Below are positions 35,543-46,887 of a stretch of 64,000 nucleotides of DNA, in pieces. The position numbers and the translations under genes are program-made. The DNA comes from Magnaporthiopsis rhizophila (Eukaryota; Ascomycota; Sordariomycetes; Magnaporthales; Magnaporthaceae). The notes beneath the pieces are model-generated. The model saw only the letters and a list, made by a program, of their open reading frames with translations, did not search any database and was not told the origin of the DNA. How positions within the stretch are numbered: position 1 is the first letter of the stretch; each line of letters starts with the position of its first letter. The DNA lies in NCBI GenBank assembly GCA_003049465.1, contig PYSS01000117.1:56728-120727 (forward strand), written 5' to 3'.

Positions 35543-37374
35543 TGAACCAATACTAGCAGGACAACATATCATGGACCGAGCGTTCTGCTGCAACGTCGTA
35601 GCCACCCGCAATGGGAAAGCAAGACGCCCATAGGGTGGGTATGTTTCGGAGCGGGACCACCACAGGCCAGCCGTTCCTACGGAATCTTCCGTCCGGCCAC
35701 GCCAACTTGGGTCTTCAAACTTCAAACACGAAGCCAGCCCACCAGCCCACTTTTTCGACCGTTGTTGATCGGTTGATTAATCATGTATATTTGATATTTC
35801 CGTTGTACTTCCCAATCTTTGAAGCTTCCCATCGTAATGATCAAGCATTTCACATCTTTTGTTTTGTCTTCGCTGCCAGACTCGTGTCCCTCTTAGCTCA
35901 CTCCTGGCGAGACGGCTACCACACCTGCGGCAGCGAAACGTCAAGGAGTCACATATAGACAATTCTAGTCTTTCACATCTCTTTTGGATAGGAGAAGCGA
36001 AAGCAGAAGATTCTTTGGCGAGGTGCATGCACGAGGTCGCTCTTTCTAGCCGCAACGGGTGGCGAATGCGAACAAAAAAGAAAAAGAAAAAACGGCCGGC
36101 AGGGTTGCAAAGGGTGGTGTCCGTGCGTCATTTCGGCGCTGTCAAACGCAACCTTTCCCTTTTCTGTGCTTTGTCGCGATCCGTTTGCCCCAGCTGGGGC
36201 GGTCCCGGATCCACACTTTGCCGGGGAAGCAGCGGGCGATCCCAACTGCCTGGCACTCCTGGGTCCCCAAATGCCCCGAGCCGCGGGGCTTCTCTTCCAT
36301 TCCGCCCGTTTTTCATCCCAACTTTGCTATCTTCTTCCTCCTTCCATCTTTTCTTTATTAATCGGTCAGTTTGCCAGCCTTTGGTATGTGGGCCCGCGCC
36401 AACGAGGTTAGGCGGGCGTCTTCTTCGGAAGTTTGGTGCGTTGGCGTCAGCTCCTTGCACATCCCTATCGTCGACCAGCGTTGTGATCCTGTCGAGAGCC
36501 CCCGGCAAGCTAGCCTCGGCATGGCAGGTGGCGGCCAATACCAAGCAACGAGCACGGCAAATCACGGAGCACGCAGGGCGTAGCGAGCAGCAGAAAGCAA
36601 AGTAAACATCGGCTAAGACAGCTGATTGTTTCCCACTCCCCCGGTCGAACTTTCCCATGAAAGAGGTGTAGCGATGGCGTCAGCCCCTGGAATTCGTCGT
36701 ATCCCTCGGGTTCTCTCTTGTCAGCCGCAAGAAAAGGAGATAAAAATAAAAAGAGGAGAAGACAAGAAGCGGATGTCGGGACTGTGTCAGGCAATGAGTG
36801 GCCACCATCAAACTTGGGGTTGCTTCCACAGAGGCACAACACCTTTCGACCTGGATACCCAGTTGCCTCTTCCATGTCACCGTTTTTCTAGCTCTCCCCT
36901 GCCCTTGTAACTGATACCTGCCAGAGTAACCACCTGCCCAGCCATGTGCTTCGTATCGTGTCCCTTGTACATCCTTACCTGCCCTCTCCCTCTGACACGG
37001 ATCAGAACTTTCCCCATCGAACGACCCAGACCCGCAGACCTCCCAGCCCGGTGTGATCGGAGAGCCGCTTTGATGGACAGTCGCTCGCTAGCTCCTCCAA
37101 GAAAGGACAGAGAGGGATGAGTGGGCCTGCTCGGGCGGGCTGCTGACCTGACTCCTTGGGCTGTCTTATACCAACCACAGACGATCGCCTACATACATAG
37201 GTCCTAGGTACTCGCCTTGCTTACTCAAGGTTCTCGTAATTCCGTTGGTTCACCAGACAAACAAACACTCGTGTCCGCCGTGTCCTGTCCTAAACCTCCC
37301 AGTACATCAACACACGAGAAGCAGCAAACCACACCGCGAGACCCGACGAATCCGTCTTTAGCCTCCCCAAAAAG
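35543..37374. other. Intergenic interval between PEX14 and the esterase gene
   Basis: 1.8 kb without a supported gene. A + frame of 248 codons at 35859-36605 has Ser/Arg-rich shifting composition, no domain, and alternative frames open across it; I regard it as spurious. A TAGGTCCTAGGTA motif lies at about 37197-37210 upstream of the esterase. Confidence 0.5.
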
Positions 37375-39053
37375 ATGGCCTCACAGCAGCGGCTCAAACT
37401 ACTACTCGAAATCGTCTCCCGCGTCCCGTCGCTGGCCTGGGTGGCCTTTTTGCATATACTGTGCCTGTCGCAACAGTCCAAGTACCTGGACCTCCGGACC
37501 GAGCTCATCGTCGCCACGATCCGATCCTTCGTCAACAGTCCCCGGCCCTTGAGCATCACGGCCACGCAGGCGCTGCTGGGGCGCGACCGGGGCGTCAAGG
37601 GGCGGATATGGGTCAGCCGGTACGCCAACCCCGTGCCGGCCGACGCGGCGAGCGTTCGGGACGCGCTGCTCGCGGCTATCGACGGGCTGGGTGCGGACAT
37701 GCCTGGCAAAACCGAGACCAGAATCCCCTCCTCGACGAATCACGACAAGACACCCCTCGCCTCATCGTTGTTATCCCGGGCCCCCGAGGTCGTGTCGGTC
37801 GAGGCTGAGTGGACGGGCTACCGACCGTCGGCAACACCCGAGTCGGAGTTGCCGCCCGGCTCGGAGCGGGAGCGGTATGGCGAGATGATGAAAGCATGCA
37901 GCAGCGGCGACACCTCCAGGACCACCACAATCATGTATATGCACGGCGGGGCGTATTGGCTCATGGACCCAGCCACTCACCGGCACGTAACCAAGGAGCT
38001 GGCGAAGCTGACGGGAGGCCGCTGCTACTCGGTGCGGTACCGTCTTGCGCCGCAGAACCCGTTCCCTGCCGCGATTCTCGACGGCTTGGTGGCCTACCTC
38101 ACGCTGCTCTACCCGCCGCTCGACGCTTTCCATGAAGCTGTGAGCCCCAAAGATATTGTGTTTTCTGGTGATAGGTACGTTCCAGGCTGGGATATCTCGT
38201 CACCGTCACCGTCACCCTCCACTGGCACTCCGGCCCTACTGCACATATTGACACAACTACTAATCAACAACGACCCTTTTCTTTTAGCGCTGGCGGAAAC
38301 CTGTGCCTCGCCTTGGTACAAACGATCCTGGAGCTCAGTAGGCAGAAGCGCAAAGTCTCGTGGTTCGGCGAGGAGCGCGGCCTCCCGCTCCCGGCCGGCG
38401 TGGCCGTCTCATCGCCGTGGCTGGACATGACGCTCAGCTCGGCCTCGTGGCGCACCAACACCAAGTGGGACTACCTCCCGACGGGTCGGGGCCACCTGGA
38501 CCCGCCGAACCGGCCGCCCTGCGCCGCCTGGCCGGCCACGCCGCCGCGCAGGAGCGTCTACGTCGACGACGGCCTGGTGCTGCACCCGCTCGCGACGCTG
38601 CTGACGGCACGCGACTGGACCGGCGCGCCGCCCACTTACATCTGCACCGGCTGGGAGCTGCTTGCGGACGAGGACAAGACCATGGCGGCCAAGTTGGCCG
38701 ACGCGGGCGTGCGTGTTGTGCTCGAGGAGTACGAGGCCATGCCGCATTGCTTCGCGCTCGTGTTCCGGCGCCTGACGGCCTCGGAGAGGTGCTTTGACGC
38801 CTGGGCCCGGTTCATCAAGGAAGCCGTGGAGACGAAGGGGTCCGGCCCGGGGAGGCTGTCGAGCTTCACGACCATACAGGCCAGGACGCTCAAAGAGGTG
38901 CCGCTGGCGCTGCAACGGTTGAGGCCGTGCTCCGAGGAGGATATGAGGGAGCAGTTGCGGAGGAGGTATACGCATTTGATGACGGAAGGTGGAGCGGATA
39001 TTGCCTCTGCTGCTACTGCGGCGGCGCCGGTCGAGGTTGCCGCCAAGCTGTGA
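37375..39053 (+). CDS. HSL-family alpha/beta hydrolase (possible steryl acetyl hydrolase)
   Basis: Join 37375..38174, 38288..39053, 521 aa. The oxyanion motif HGGAYW is at about residues 188-193. The nucleophile motif GDSAGG is split by the intron: GGT GAT AG joins with C GCT GGC to restore it, which fixes the splice site. The remaining triad residues are probably the Asp in LLADEDKT and the His in AMPHCF near the C-terminus. The N-terminus has a hydrophobic stretch (LAWVAFLHILCLS) that may anchor it in a membrane, as in yeast sterol deacetylase Say1. It precedes, on the same strand by 369 bases, a DHCR24-like sterol reductase-type enzyme, which makes a sterol or steroid ester a reasonable substrate guess; other lipid or xenobiotic esters are equally possible. 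Confidence 0.85.
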
Positions 39054-39422
39054 CGTTTAGGATGCGAAGTGGAATCAGGGTCTGCGCTTGCTGGTGTTCA
39101 TTGGCAGGGTATAATGTTGATTTTAGTAGTTCGAGTCTGGGAAAATAGTGTCGAATAAAAGTCCGAGGCCAGCCTCCAAACCTACCCAAATACATTTTAA
39201 TAAGATGTCACAAATTGGTCAAAGCAGCCATTTCGTTAAACTCTAAGCCAACACGTCTTGAAGAATGAGCAAGCCCGAGGGAAGTTTGGTAAAGAAGGCA
39301 AGGAATTTGCCAATCTGACGTGTTAAAACATGAAAACAGCATCGAGATAAAACAACATCCGGCCCACACCAGACCCTTGTCTCCACAGCGAAAACTCAAA
39401 ACGATCCAACGGCCTTTTAAAA
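39054..39422. other. Short intergenic interval
   Basis: 369 bases between the two + strand genes, holding the esterase 3' end and the promoter of the FAD enzyme. No motif recognised. Confidence 0.5.
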
Positions 39423-41108
39423 ATGGACTCGAGCCCCGACGAGCAAACGGCGCCGGCGGCGGAAACAAGCGTAGCGGCACAGGCAGCGGCCCCAGCAGAA
39501 TCACCAGCAGAAGCCGCAGCCATGGAGCGGCACCGGGCGGCCGTGGCCAAGATCGCCGGGTCGGTGGCGCGCTTCTTCGAGGCCAAGGAGCCGTACCGCA
39601 TCTTCCACGGCTCGACCAACACCACCCGCCCGCTGCGCCACGACCGGACAGTCGACATCTCGGCCCTGCGCAACGTCCTGCACGTCGACGTGTCCGCGCG
39701 CCGCGCCCTGGTCGAGCCCAACGTGCCCATGGACCGGCTGGTCGAGAGCACGCTGCGCCACGGCCTCGTGCCGCCCGTCGTCATGGAGTTCCCCGGCATC
39801 ACGTGCGGCGGCGGCTTCGCCGGCACCGGCGGCGAGAGCTCCAGCTTCCGCCACGGCTACTTTGACGAGAACGTCCGGAGCGTCGAGATGGTGCTGGCCG
39901 ACGGCGAGGTCGTGCGCGCGTCCCGCGCGGGCGAGAACCAGGACCTGTTCGCCGCCGCCACCAGCTCCATCGGCTCGCTGAGCGTCACCACGGCGCTGGA
40001 GCTGGACCTGATCGAGGCCAAGAAGTTCGTCAGGACCACCTACCGCCGCGTCCACGGCGTGGCCGAGGCCGTCCGGGCCGTGCGCGAGGAGGTCGGCCGG
40101 CCCGAGAACGACTACGTCGACGGTATTCTGTTCAGCAAAGATCACGGCGTCGTCGTCACCGGCACCATGACTGACGACAAGCCTGCGGCCGACAAGGTCC
40201 AGACCTTCAGCCGCGCCTGGGACCCCTGGTTCTACCTGCACGTCCAGGACCGCACCAGGACCCTGCCGCCTGCATCCTCGTCCTCCTCTCCCGACTCCCC
40301 TTCAGTCTCCTCGGTCACAGAGTACGTCCCGCTGGCCGAGTATCTGTTCCGGTACGACCGCGGCGGCTTCTGGGTGGCGCGGCACGCCTTCAAGTACTTC
40401 TTTATGGTGCCCTTCAACCACCTGACACGCTGGTTCCTCGACGACTTCTTGCACACGCGCATGCTGTACCGCGCCCTGCACGCCTCGGCCCATCACCAGA
40501 CCTTTGTCGTCCAGGACCTGGCCCTGCCCTTTGAGACGACCGAGCGCTTCGTCGATTATGTGGCCGACCGCTTCGGCATCTGGCCGCTGTGGCTCTGCCC
40601 GCTCAGGCGAAGGACCAGCGCCAATGGCATCAATACCTTCCATCCCAACACCACGCCGCCCGGCGTCGAGCCCGACCCTGCCGACGCGCACCAGATGCTC
40701 AACGTCGGGCTCTGGGGCAATGGCCCGACGGACCGCGCGCGCTTCGTCGCGCTCAACAAGGACCTCGAGACCAAGGTACGCGAGCTGGGCGGCATGAAGT
40801 GGCTGTACGCGCACGCGTACTACGCCGAGCCCGAGTTTTGGGAAATCTACGGCGGCCGGGCGTGGTACGACGCCCTCCGGTCCAGGTACAAGGCCGAGTC
40901 GCTGCCCAGCGTCTACGACAAGGTCAAGGTCCGGGAGAAGCGGGATGGCGACGGCGCCAAGGACAGGCTCAAGCGCATTTGGCCCGTCGGAGGGCTGTAC
41001 GGCATCTACAAGAGCATCCAGAGCGGCGACTACCACCTGCACCGCAAGGCCGAGTGGAAGTGGACGGGCGAGGCGACGGAGGAGACGGGCAAGAGCAGGG
41101 CCGGTTAG
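39423..41108 (+). CDS. FAD-binding oxidoreductase, delta(24)-sterol reductase (DHCR24)-like
   Basis: Single exon, 561 aa. An Ala-rich N-terminus is followed by a PCMH-type FAD domain at about residues 50-230: FHGSTNTTRP, LVEPNVPMDRLV, and the flavin-contact segment PGITCGGGFAGTGGESSSF. The second half matches the DHCR24 family, with a hydrophobic region FKYFFMVPFNHLTRWF and the C-terminal GGMKWLYAHAYYAEPEFWEIYGG-type block ending in WYDALRSRY. Animal and plant members reduce the C24 double bond of sterols with FAD and NADPH. Ergosterol synthesis uses ERG4 and ERG5 on the side chain, so the role of fungal homologues is unsettled. Codon use is very GC-rich at third positions. Its neighbour is an esterase that could act on the same substrates (inference). 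Confidence 0.88.
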   Translation: MDSSPDEQTAPAAETSVAAQAAAPAESPAEAAAMERHRAAVAKIAGSVARFFEAKEPYRIFHGSTNTTRPLRHDRTVDISALRNVLHVDVSARRALVEPNVPMDRLVESTLRHGLVPPVVMEFPGITCGGGFAGTGGESSSFRHGYFDENVRSVEMVLADGEVVRASRAGENQDLFAAATSSIGSLSVTTALELDLIEAKKFVRTTYRRVHGVAEAVRAVREEVGRPENDYVDGILFSKDHGVVVTGTMTDDKPAADKVQTFSRAWDPWFYLHVQDRTRTLPPASSSSSPDSPSVSSVTEYVPLAEYLFRYDRGGFWVARHAFKYFFMVPFNHLTRWFLDDFLHTRMLYRALHASAHHQTFVVQDLALPFETTERFVDYVADRFGIWPLWLCPLRRRTSANGINTFHPNTTPPGVEPDPADAHQMLNVGLWGNGPTDRARFVALNKDLETKVRELGGMKWLYAHAYYAEPEFWEIYGGRAWYDALRSRYKAESLPSVYDKVKVREKRDGDGAKDRLKRIWPVGGLYGIYKSIQSGDYHLHRKAEWKWTGEATEETGKSRAG

Positions 41109-42033
41109 ATGGTCGTCATGGGTTCACGAAGGTCCATCTGCATGAAGCGCCGGGTGTTGGCGGCCTATCGAGAAAAGCACACACGCCGTTCAAATCTACG
41201 CGGGCGGGTATCTAGGTAATTCAACCCAGGCTCGCCCTCAAAACCACATGGACATTAGATACCTACCTAGTAAAGGTCTACTTGTATGAATACGCTTGAT
41301 ACCATTTCCGCCGATAAGTGAAGCTGTTCACACTGCCTGCACGAGAACGCCAATCGCGATCTTCAACCGTTGTTTCTTCTCAGATACCTGTTCCTCATGA
41401 GGTAAGCCCGGCGCGCGTAAGATCGACCGAAGCGTTTATGCTGCCCGTTGAAGCTTTTGCTATCAGCGCCCTGCCCGCATAAGATCCGTTGATCGGCAGA
41501 GCCGTGAAACTTACCGTTCGTTCCTGGCCGTCGACGTCACCAAGCTTTTGTGGGGAAATCGGGGATTTCCGCGTTTGTTGCCGGCACCCGGAGAGGAGGA
41601 TCGAGCAGCTGCCTCAGGTTTTGGACTCCGCTGTACAAGCTCTATGTGATTGCGTTTTGCGTCTCTGGGATCGCGGTAGATGGATGGTTGGGCGGTATAA
41701 TCTTTTCATTTCGACATGTGTTAAAAAAACAAAAAAAAAAAAACACCTGACGATGGCTCTGGTTTCGACCCATCCAGCCGGCCTTGGATCCTGGCCAGCA
41801 CTCGTCGCATGTCCCCAAGCTGCCTTCCAACATGCGCTTGTAATTCTTTCCTCGTTGCTTTCTTTCCCCGGGATGAACAAACCATAGGGACTGGGCTCTG
41901 GTACTATTCCCTTTCTCTCTTCTTTTCGAGTTCCGGAATCTCTACGGCAGGAGGGGTTCTCACGATTTTCCCGGGGGTCCCCGGGATCACGAGAAGGGAC
42001 CCTGTGGAGACTGCGGGAGCCTTAAGGCATCAC

Positions 42034-42403
42034 CGTTACGGCTCGGCCTTCGTGAAACAACTCGTTCATGATGTATCCTTCCGGCAGCTGTCCGGGCCTG
42101 GAGCTATCGGGCGCCGGGAAGACATGAGCAGACGCACGGCACTGAAAGGATCGCCATGAGAGAGAATAGTGGTACCCTAGAAAAAACAACGACCACTTGT
42201 ACTTCATTACCGAGCTGGTTCCGGGAACCATTTTCCGCAACGTGAATGGCCAGAGGCCGGCATACCAGAAAATTTTCTGGATATGATCGCAAATGGCTGT
42301 ATATCTGCTAATATCTTTCCCGGCGCCCAATAGCACCAAGCCTGGCCCGTTGCCGGAAGGATATATCATGAACGAGTTGTTCTACGAGGACCGAGCCGTA
42401 ACG
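42034..42403. repeat. Inverted repeat with protein-like arms
   Basis: Arm 1 (42034-42131) is about 80-85 percent identical to the reverse complement of arm 2 (42305-42403), with a loop of about 173 bases. Both arms, each read outward in its own direction, encode nearly the same peptide: FPAPDSSRPGQLPEGYIMNE on the minus strand and FPAPNSTKPGPLPEGYIMNE on the plus strand, continuing LF.E.RAVT in both. Confidence 0.85.
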
Positions 42404-42510
42404 CTCTACAACTCCATCCAAGAGCTCGAGGACGATATGAACGGTACTCTCGACAACCACAACCGGGTAGTTAGCAATTATTACCATGGAAGTCTTCCCT
42501 ACCTAAGCCT
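42193..42510 (+). pseudogene. Relic of an unidentified gene
   Basis: Reading from about 42193 the frame encodes NDHLYFITELVPGTIFRN and onward through IFW, meets a single TGA at about 42282, then continues in the same frame through SFPAPNS, EGYIMNELFYEDRAVT, LYNSIQELEDDMNG and SNYYHGSLPYLSLTIIK before running out. The coherent protein-like sequence on both sides of one stop suggests a formerly coding exon. I do not recognise the family. A second fragment of the same sequence lies inverted at 42034-42131. The stop could instead lie in a tiny unrecognised intron. Confidence 0.55.
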
Positions 42511-42834
42511 TACCATCATCAAGGTCGGGGGTCCAGGTTGGTGCCCCGTTCATCCTTTCGGGTGGTGCTATTTAATAAGCTGCAGTTGACTGAGTAGGTG
42601 CCCCAAAACAGCCCTAATTCGGCAAGCCCCTCGGGCCCAGGGGCGCCACATGCAGGTGCATCGACGTCACAGGTCCAGGCCGTGGGAATTGACCCACCCC
42701 CACCTACCATCCACCGCGACGTAACGCCCTCAGTCTGTAACCATCTTCAGAAGGCCCCCTACGTAGCCCGTACTTTCGCTCCTCCCGTCAAGCCGGGCAT
42801 CCAATCACCAAAACCCGCCGATCTCCAGCGTGCA

Positions 42835-43662
42835 ATGGCCCCTCCGCCGGCGGCCGGGCCCTTCGCCTTCCCGCGCGAGTACCACTTCCCGCCCTTCTTC
42901 ACGCGCCAAACCAACCTGACGACGCGCCACGCCCAGCTGACGAAGTGGGCGTCGCTGGTCCTGGCCTACTGCCGCCATCACCGCATCTACCGCCTGTCGC
43001 TGTCCTCGACCGGCACCGGCGCCTTGGCGGCCGCCCCGGCCCGCGGCGAAAACTACGGCGACTACGGCGACGGCAACAACGACAACAACAACAACAACAA
43101 CACACTAGCAACAGCAGCAGGGGATGGCGGCGGCAGCGGGTCCGTGGACGAGCTCTTCCACAACAGGAAGCTGAACCGCCGCCTCGCGCCCGCCGACGTG
43201 CGCGAGGTCATCGACTTTATGCGCAAGGACGGCCGCGCCGAGTACGTCGGCGGCGGCGGCAGGGAAAAGGACGCCGCCGCATCCTCGGCCGCCGACGCCG
43301 CGGGCGCCTCGGGCGAGTCCGTCGTCTGGATACACTGGCGCCGGCCCGACGAGTGGGCCGCCATGATCGAGGCGTGGGTCGACGAGACGGCTCAGAAGGG
43401 GACCGTCCTGACGCTGTATGAGCTCGTCGAGGGCGATGGGACTCTGGGCACGGGTGAGAAGAGAGACAAGAATCCTACGCGTCTGCGGCCGTGACTGCGT
43501 TAAATGAATGAGGAAGGCAACTTGCTAACACGGACTCCCGGTTTTGCAGAGATCCACGGCATGGACGCCGACTTGCTGCAAAAGGCACTGCAGGTCCTTG
43601 TCAAGAGGGGCAAGGCACAGATATTCGGCCAAGAAGACTCGCAAGGTGTCAAGTTCTTTTGA
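42835..43662 (+). CDS. VPS25: ESCRT-II subunit VPS25
   Basis: Join 42835..43453, 43550..43662, 243 aa. The start MAPPPAAGPFAFPREY is chosen because the family begins shortly before FxFPxxYxFPPFF; the frame is open upstream but that part is Pro/Ser-rich and unlike the family. The PPFFTRQTNLTTRHAQLTKW motif and LAYCRHHRIYRLSL make up the first winged-helix domain. DETAQKGTVLTLYELVEGDG, EIHGMDADLLQKALQVLVKR and the C-terminal GVKFF form the second; EIHGMD spans the splice (donor GTGAGA, acceptor TTGCAG). A Gly/Asn-rich insertion with a nine-residue Asn/Asp run (NNDNNNNNN) separates conserved parts of the first domain. It sorts ubiquitinated cargo at endosomes by linking ESCRT-II to VPS20. Confidence 0.95.
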
Positions 43663-44058
43663 CCTCTGCACCTGAACGCATCCATCACCTTTTTGGCATC
43701 AAAGCCCGGTCAAACTTTGGCCTTTACCGACATCAATTATATACAGCTACGGCGTCTCCTTGCCATCCCAGCGATAACACCCCCCAAACAAGCCAAAAAC
43801 ATGCCCCTGGAAGCCACAGCGAGTGGTACACGAGAAGACTCTACACGTCTAAACATACAAAGAAAAGCCCCATTGAAAGAAACACACCGGGAACGCCCTT
43901 TTATTTTGCTCAAGCGAATGGCCGTATATGCAAACCAACAAATCATGACGACAGCAAGAAAAAAAATTGGTTCCAGCAGACGTGGAAACAGGAGGTATCC
44001 AATGGTCATCAATCGAGCACAAGTTACCAACCATCCAGCTGTCGACAGTGGCATGTTG
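43663..44058. other. Convergent intergenic interval
   Basis: 396 bases between the 3' ends of VPS25 (+) and the BRCT gene (-). No gene or motif supported. Confidence 0.55.
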
Positions 44059-46887
44059 CTACTTCAGCAGGTGCCCCTTATGGAAATCCAGCTTCTGTCG
44101 CATGGCCACGTCGAGCAGCCAGTCCGGGCCCACGATGCGGGCCTCCATGTGGCCCTGCCGCGCCATCTCGGCGAACTTGGTCCACAGGTGTCTCTCGGCC
44201 GCGCTCTCGCCGCTCACGAGATAGACCGGGTCCGGAGGCGCGCCGCCGTCCTCCTCGGCCGTGGTCGGTCGGATGGTCGAGCCGCTGCGGGCGCGGTAAA
44301 CCTTGAATATTGCCCCGTTGGCCTCGGCGATGGCCTTGAACGCCGACGGCCCGTGCGGCACCTCGGCTGTGCAGTACACCGGAACGCCCCAGAGGAGCTT
44401 CCCCTTGTTCTGCCGCGCCCTGGCCACGGACTTGAGGATCTCCGGGTAGGCCGGGTCCTTGAGCGCGTACTCTGTGATGTCGGGCAACGTGCCCGTCTCC
44501 AGCGCCTCGGTGAGGAAGTCGACATTGATCAGGTCCGGCCCTCGAGCCAGCGTTGTCAAGAACTTTTGCGTCCGGACGACCTTTGGAGCAGCCAGATAGT
44601 CACATGGCTGGCCTTCTTGGACAATCTGTATCCCCATCTGTCGGAGTTTACGCTAGAACGCACCAAGGATGGATTAGCGCGCGCGCAAGTTATGGTCTTG
44701 GTAGATATATGTATATAGACTCGGAACTTACCCGCTCCTTGTCCTCCTGAAGAGGCCCGCCCTTGGTCTTGTCACCCGTGTCGATCCACCTTGTCCAGCC
44801 TGTTATTAGGATGCGGTACTGTACTGGCGGCTGTGACGGTCTTGCCCTTTTCGTGGGACGTTCGGACTCGTCCTGTGCATCCTCCTTCTCCTTCTCGGCA
44901 GCCTCCGCTTCAGCCTTGCGCTTCTCGAGTGCTGTAGTCGCGCGCTTCCCGCCAAAAGGGGTCTGGTTGTCTTTGGTACGCTTCTTCTCCTTCTCGTACA
45001 GGGCGATATCCGGCGCGAGACCATGGAGCTTGTTCAGGGCCTTGTCCTTGGCGCTTCGGCCCGTACTCGGCCGTGATGCTGGCGTTTCGTTCTCCTTGCC
45101 CAGCCCTACGTGACGGCTGGGCCTAGCAGGCGTCGCGAATGCGGGTTTGTTCACCGTTGTCTTCTTCAACGGTGGTGGCTTTGGAGTCTTGGCGACGGTT
45201 TTCTTGCCTGCGTTTGTCTGGGAACTCATCAGCTCGGCTGCAGTGGACGACTCCCGTTCGACTTCCTCCTCGTCCTCTTGGTCCTCTGGCTGCTCCTCGT
45301 CCCCTTGTGGGATTGCGGTCTCGTCTTCCGCAATGGGCTCGTCCGAATCCGTTGTCGGCGCCTCGCTGGCTGGTACATCGCCTCCGGGGTAGTAAAGCTC
45401 GCGCAAGACGTGTTCTTGGAAGCGGGTCTGGCCGATTACCTCGGAGAGGTCTGTCCTTGGAGGGAAGTGCGTATAGGACGGGGTTCTTGTCGGCTTCAGG
45501 AGCTCGCACTTAGCATAGCTCTCTTCGATCCACAGGTGGTTCACCATTGTCACGTTCCAGTCCAGGGCGGCTTCGCACTTCTCGCTGTTGGCGCGAGCCG
45601 TGATGAGGTGGGTGTTGTCTTGTTTCATGGTCTTGGTGAACTCGGCTCCGCACGCCTTGATCAGATTCTCAAGATATGTGCGGGCTTCGCCTCCGTAGTT
45701 TGAGACTGTGATTTTGAGACCCTCAAACCCGGGGATGCCGTTGCGGGGGATTGGATAGTGGAGGAGCTTTCCCAGCGGCGAGGTCCACTGGTCCAGCGTT
45801 ATCATGTACAGCAGCCAAGACAGGTTCCCGACCGACAGCCCCATCTGCGAGGCGCGAACATAGTCGTCCCCATCGCGGTAATGGCAGACAAATATGTCGC
45901 ACTCATCCACGTTGTCGACCAACTTGCCGCCTCCTTTGACGACGGTGCCACGGAGGACCTCGAGAAACCGGTCACTAACCGGGAGGTCGCCGGCAAACAT
46001 AACCTTCTTATGACTGAAGACTGTTAATGCTCGACCCTTGGGCTCTTCGGGCGTCGTCGACGGAATGTTGCTAGAGGCACCCTCCAGGTGTTGGCTGGAG
46101 GGCATGCCAACGCTCCTTGCGCCTGTATCGGTCTTGAGGATCTCGGGATCGGGCAGGAGATAAGGGCCCTCGTCGATCTTCTTGCCGAGCTTGAAGCAGT
46201 CGTCGAACCTGAGGAACGGGTTAGAGACGCGACAAAAATCAGGGGAAGAGGTGTTGCCGCCTCGGTCGACTCACCAGTGCGGCAAAACTATCTTGCACTT
46301 GTGCTTCTTGGCCAGGGCCTGGACGCATTTGGGGTGATCGAGAGTGAGGGCGCATATGTGGGTGGTGAGTCGGGTGAGGTCCTTGGACTCGGATCCTCCC
46401 AAGGCTAGAGTTGCGCCAATGATAGATTCCTTATCGCTCGGAGGTATGTCGGCGCATGTGACGTTGACGGCGTGAAATATGAATCGGGGATCGGGCGAGT
46501 GCGGGCGCAGGACGGCAAGTTTCTTCTTGTGCAGGCTGTGGCCAATCCAGCTGCTGGTGATGACGGGAACCATGCACTCCTGGGCCTGTTCGTATTCTTC
46601 AAAATCGATAGTATTGGAGATGATATGGGTGGCCTCGTGGACGGCCAGCTTGCCGTCCGCTCGTGGCTCGAGAACCTCGCCGCCATATTTGGTAACTATC
46701 TTGGATGCCTGTGAGGGGGAGAGCGAGCGCTGGTCAGCGACGCCGCGCATGGCAAAATCGCAGGCGCTTCGGGATCGATGAGGGATTATTTTTGTACCTC
46801 GGCGATGGCAGCAAGCGTCAGGGATCTGCTGGGCACAAACGCGACTCTGCAGCCCTCGAAGAGCAGTGGTGTTCCGTCTGCCGCCAT
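44059..46887 (-). CDS. Multi-BRCT DNA repair scaffold, BRC1/RTT107-like
   Basis: Join complement(44059..44652, 44732..46208, 46275..46708, 46798..46887), 864 aa, near the length of S. pombe Brc1 (878). The N-terminal exon (MAADGTPLLFEGCRVAFVPS) opens BRCT 1. The second exon contributes THIISNT and VITSSWIGHSLHKKK, and the split Trp codon in the LPHWFDDCF junction fixes intron 2. BRCT 3 and 4 occupy the middle (VMFAGDLPVSDRFLEVLRG; GLKITVSNYGGEARTYLENLIKACGAEF; WIEESYAKC). An acidic, Lys-rich linker follows, then the C-terminal BRCT pair (YRILITGWTRW; INVDFLTEAL; ARIVGPDWLLDVA), which in Brc1 reads gamma-H2A at stalled forks. Six BRCT-like units are inferred from spacing. Confidence 0.88.

Larger units (their letters stand above)
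41109..42834. other. Intergenic interval containing a decayed inverted gene fragment
   Basis: 1.7 kb between the DHCR24-like gene and VPS25. The left part (41109-41990) has TAGGTA/TACCTA motifs at 41208-41219 and 41258-41272 and an A-rich tract near 41720-41742. The middle (42030-42500) holds the inverted relic listed separately. The right part is presumably the VPS25 promoter. Confidence 0.6.

Noticed and set aside
35859..36605. 248-codon open frame on + between PEX14 and the esterase
   Set aside because: Composition shifts along its length, it contains a poly-Lys run and Ser-rich filler, no domain is visible, and other frames are open across it.
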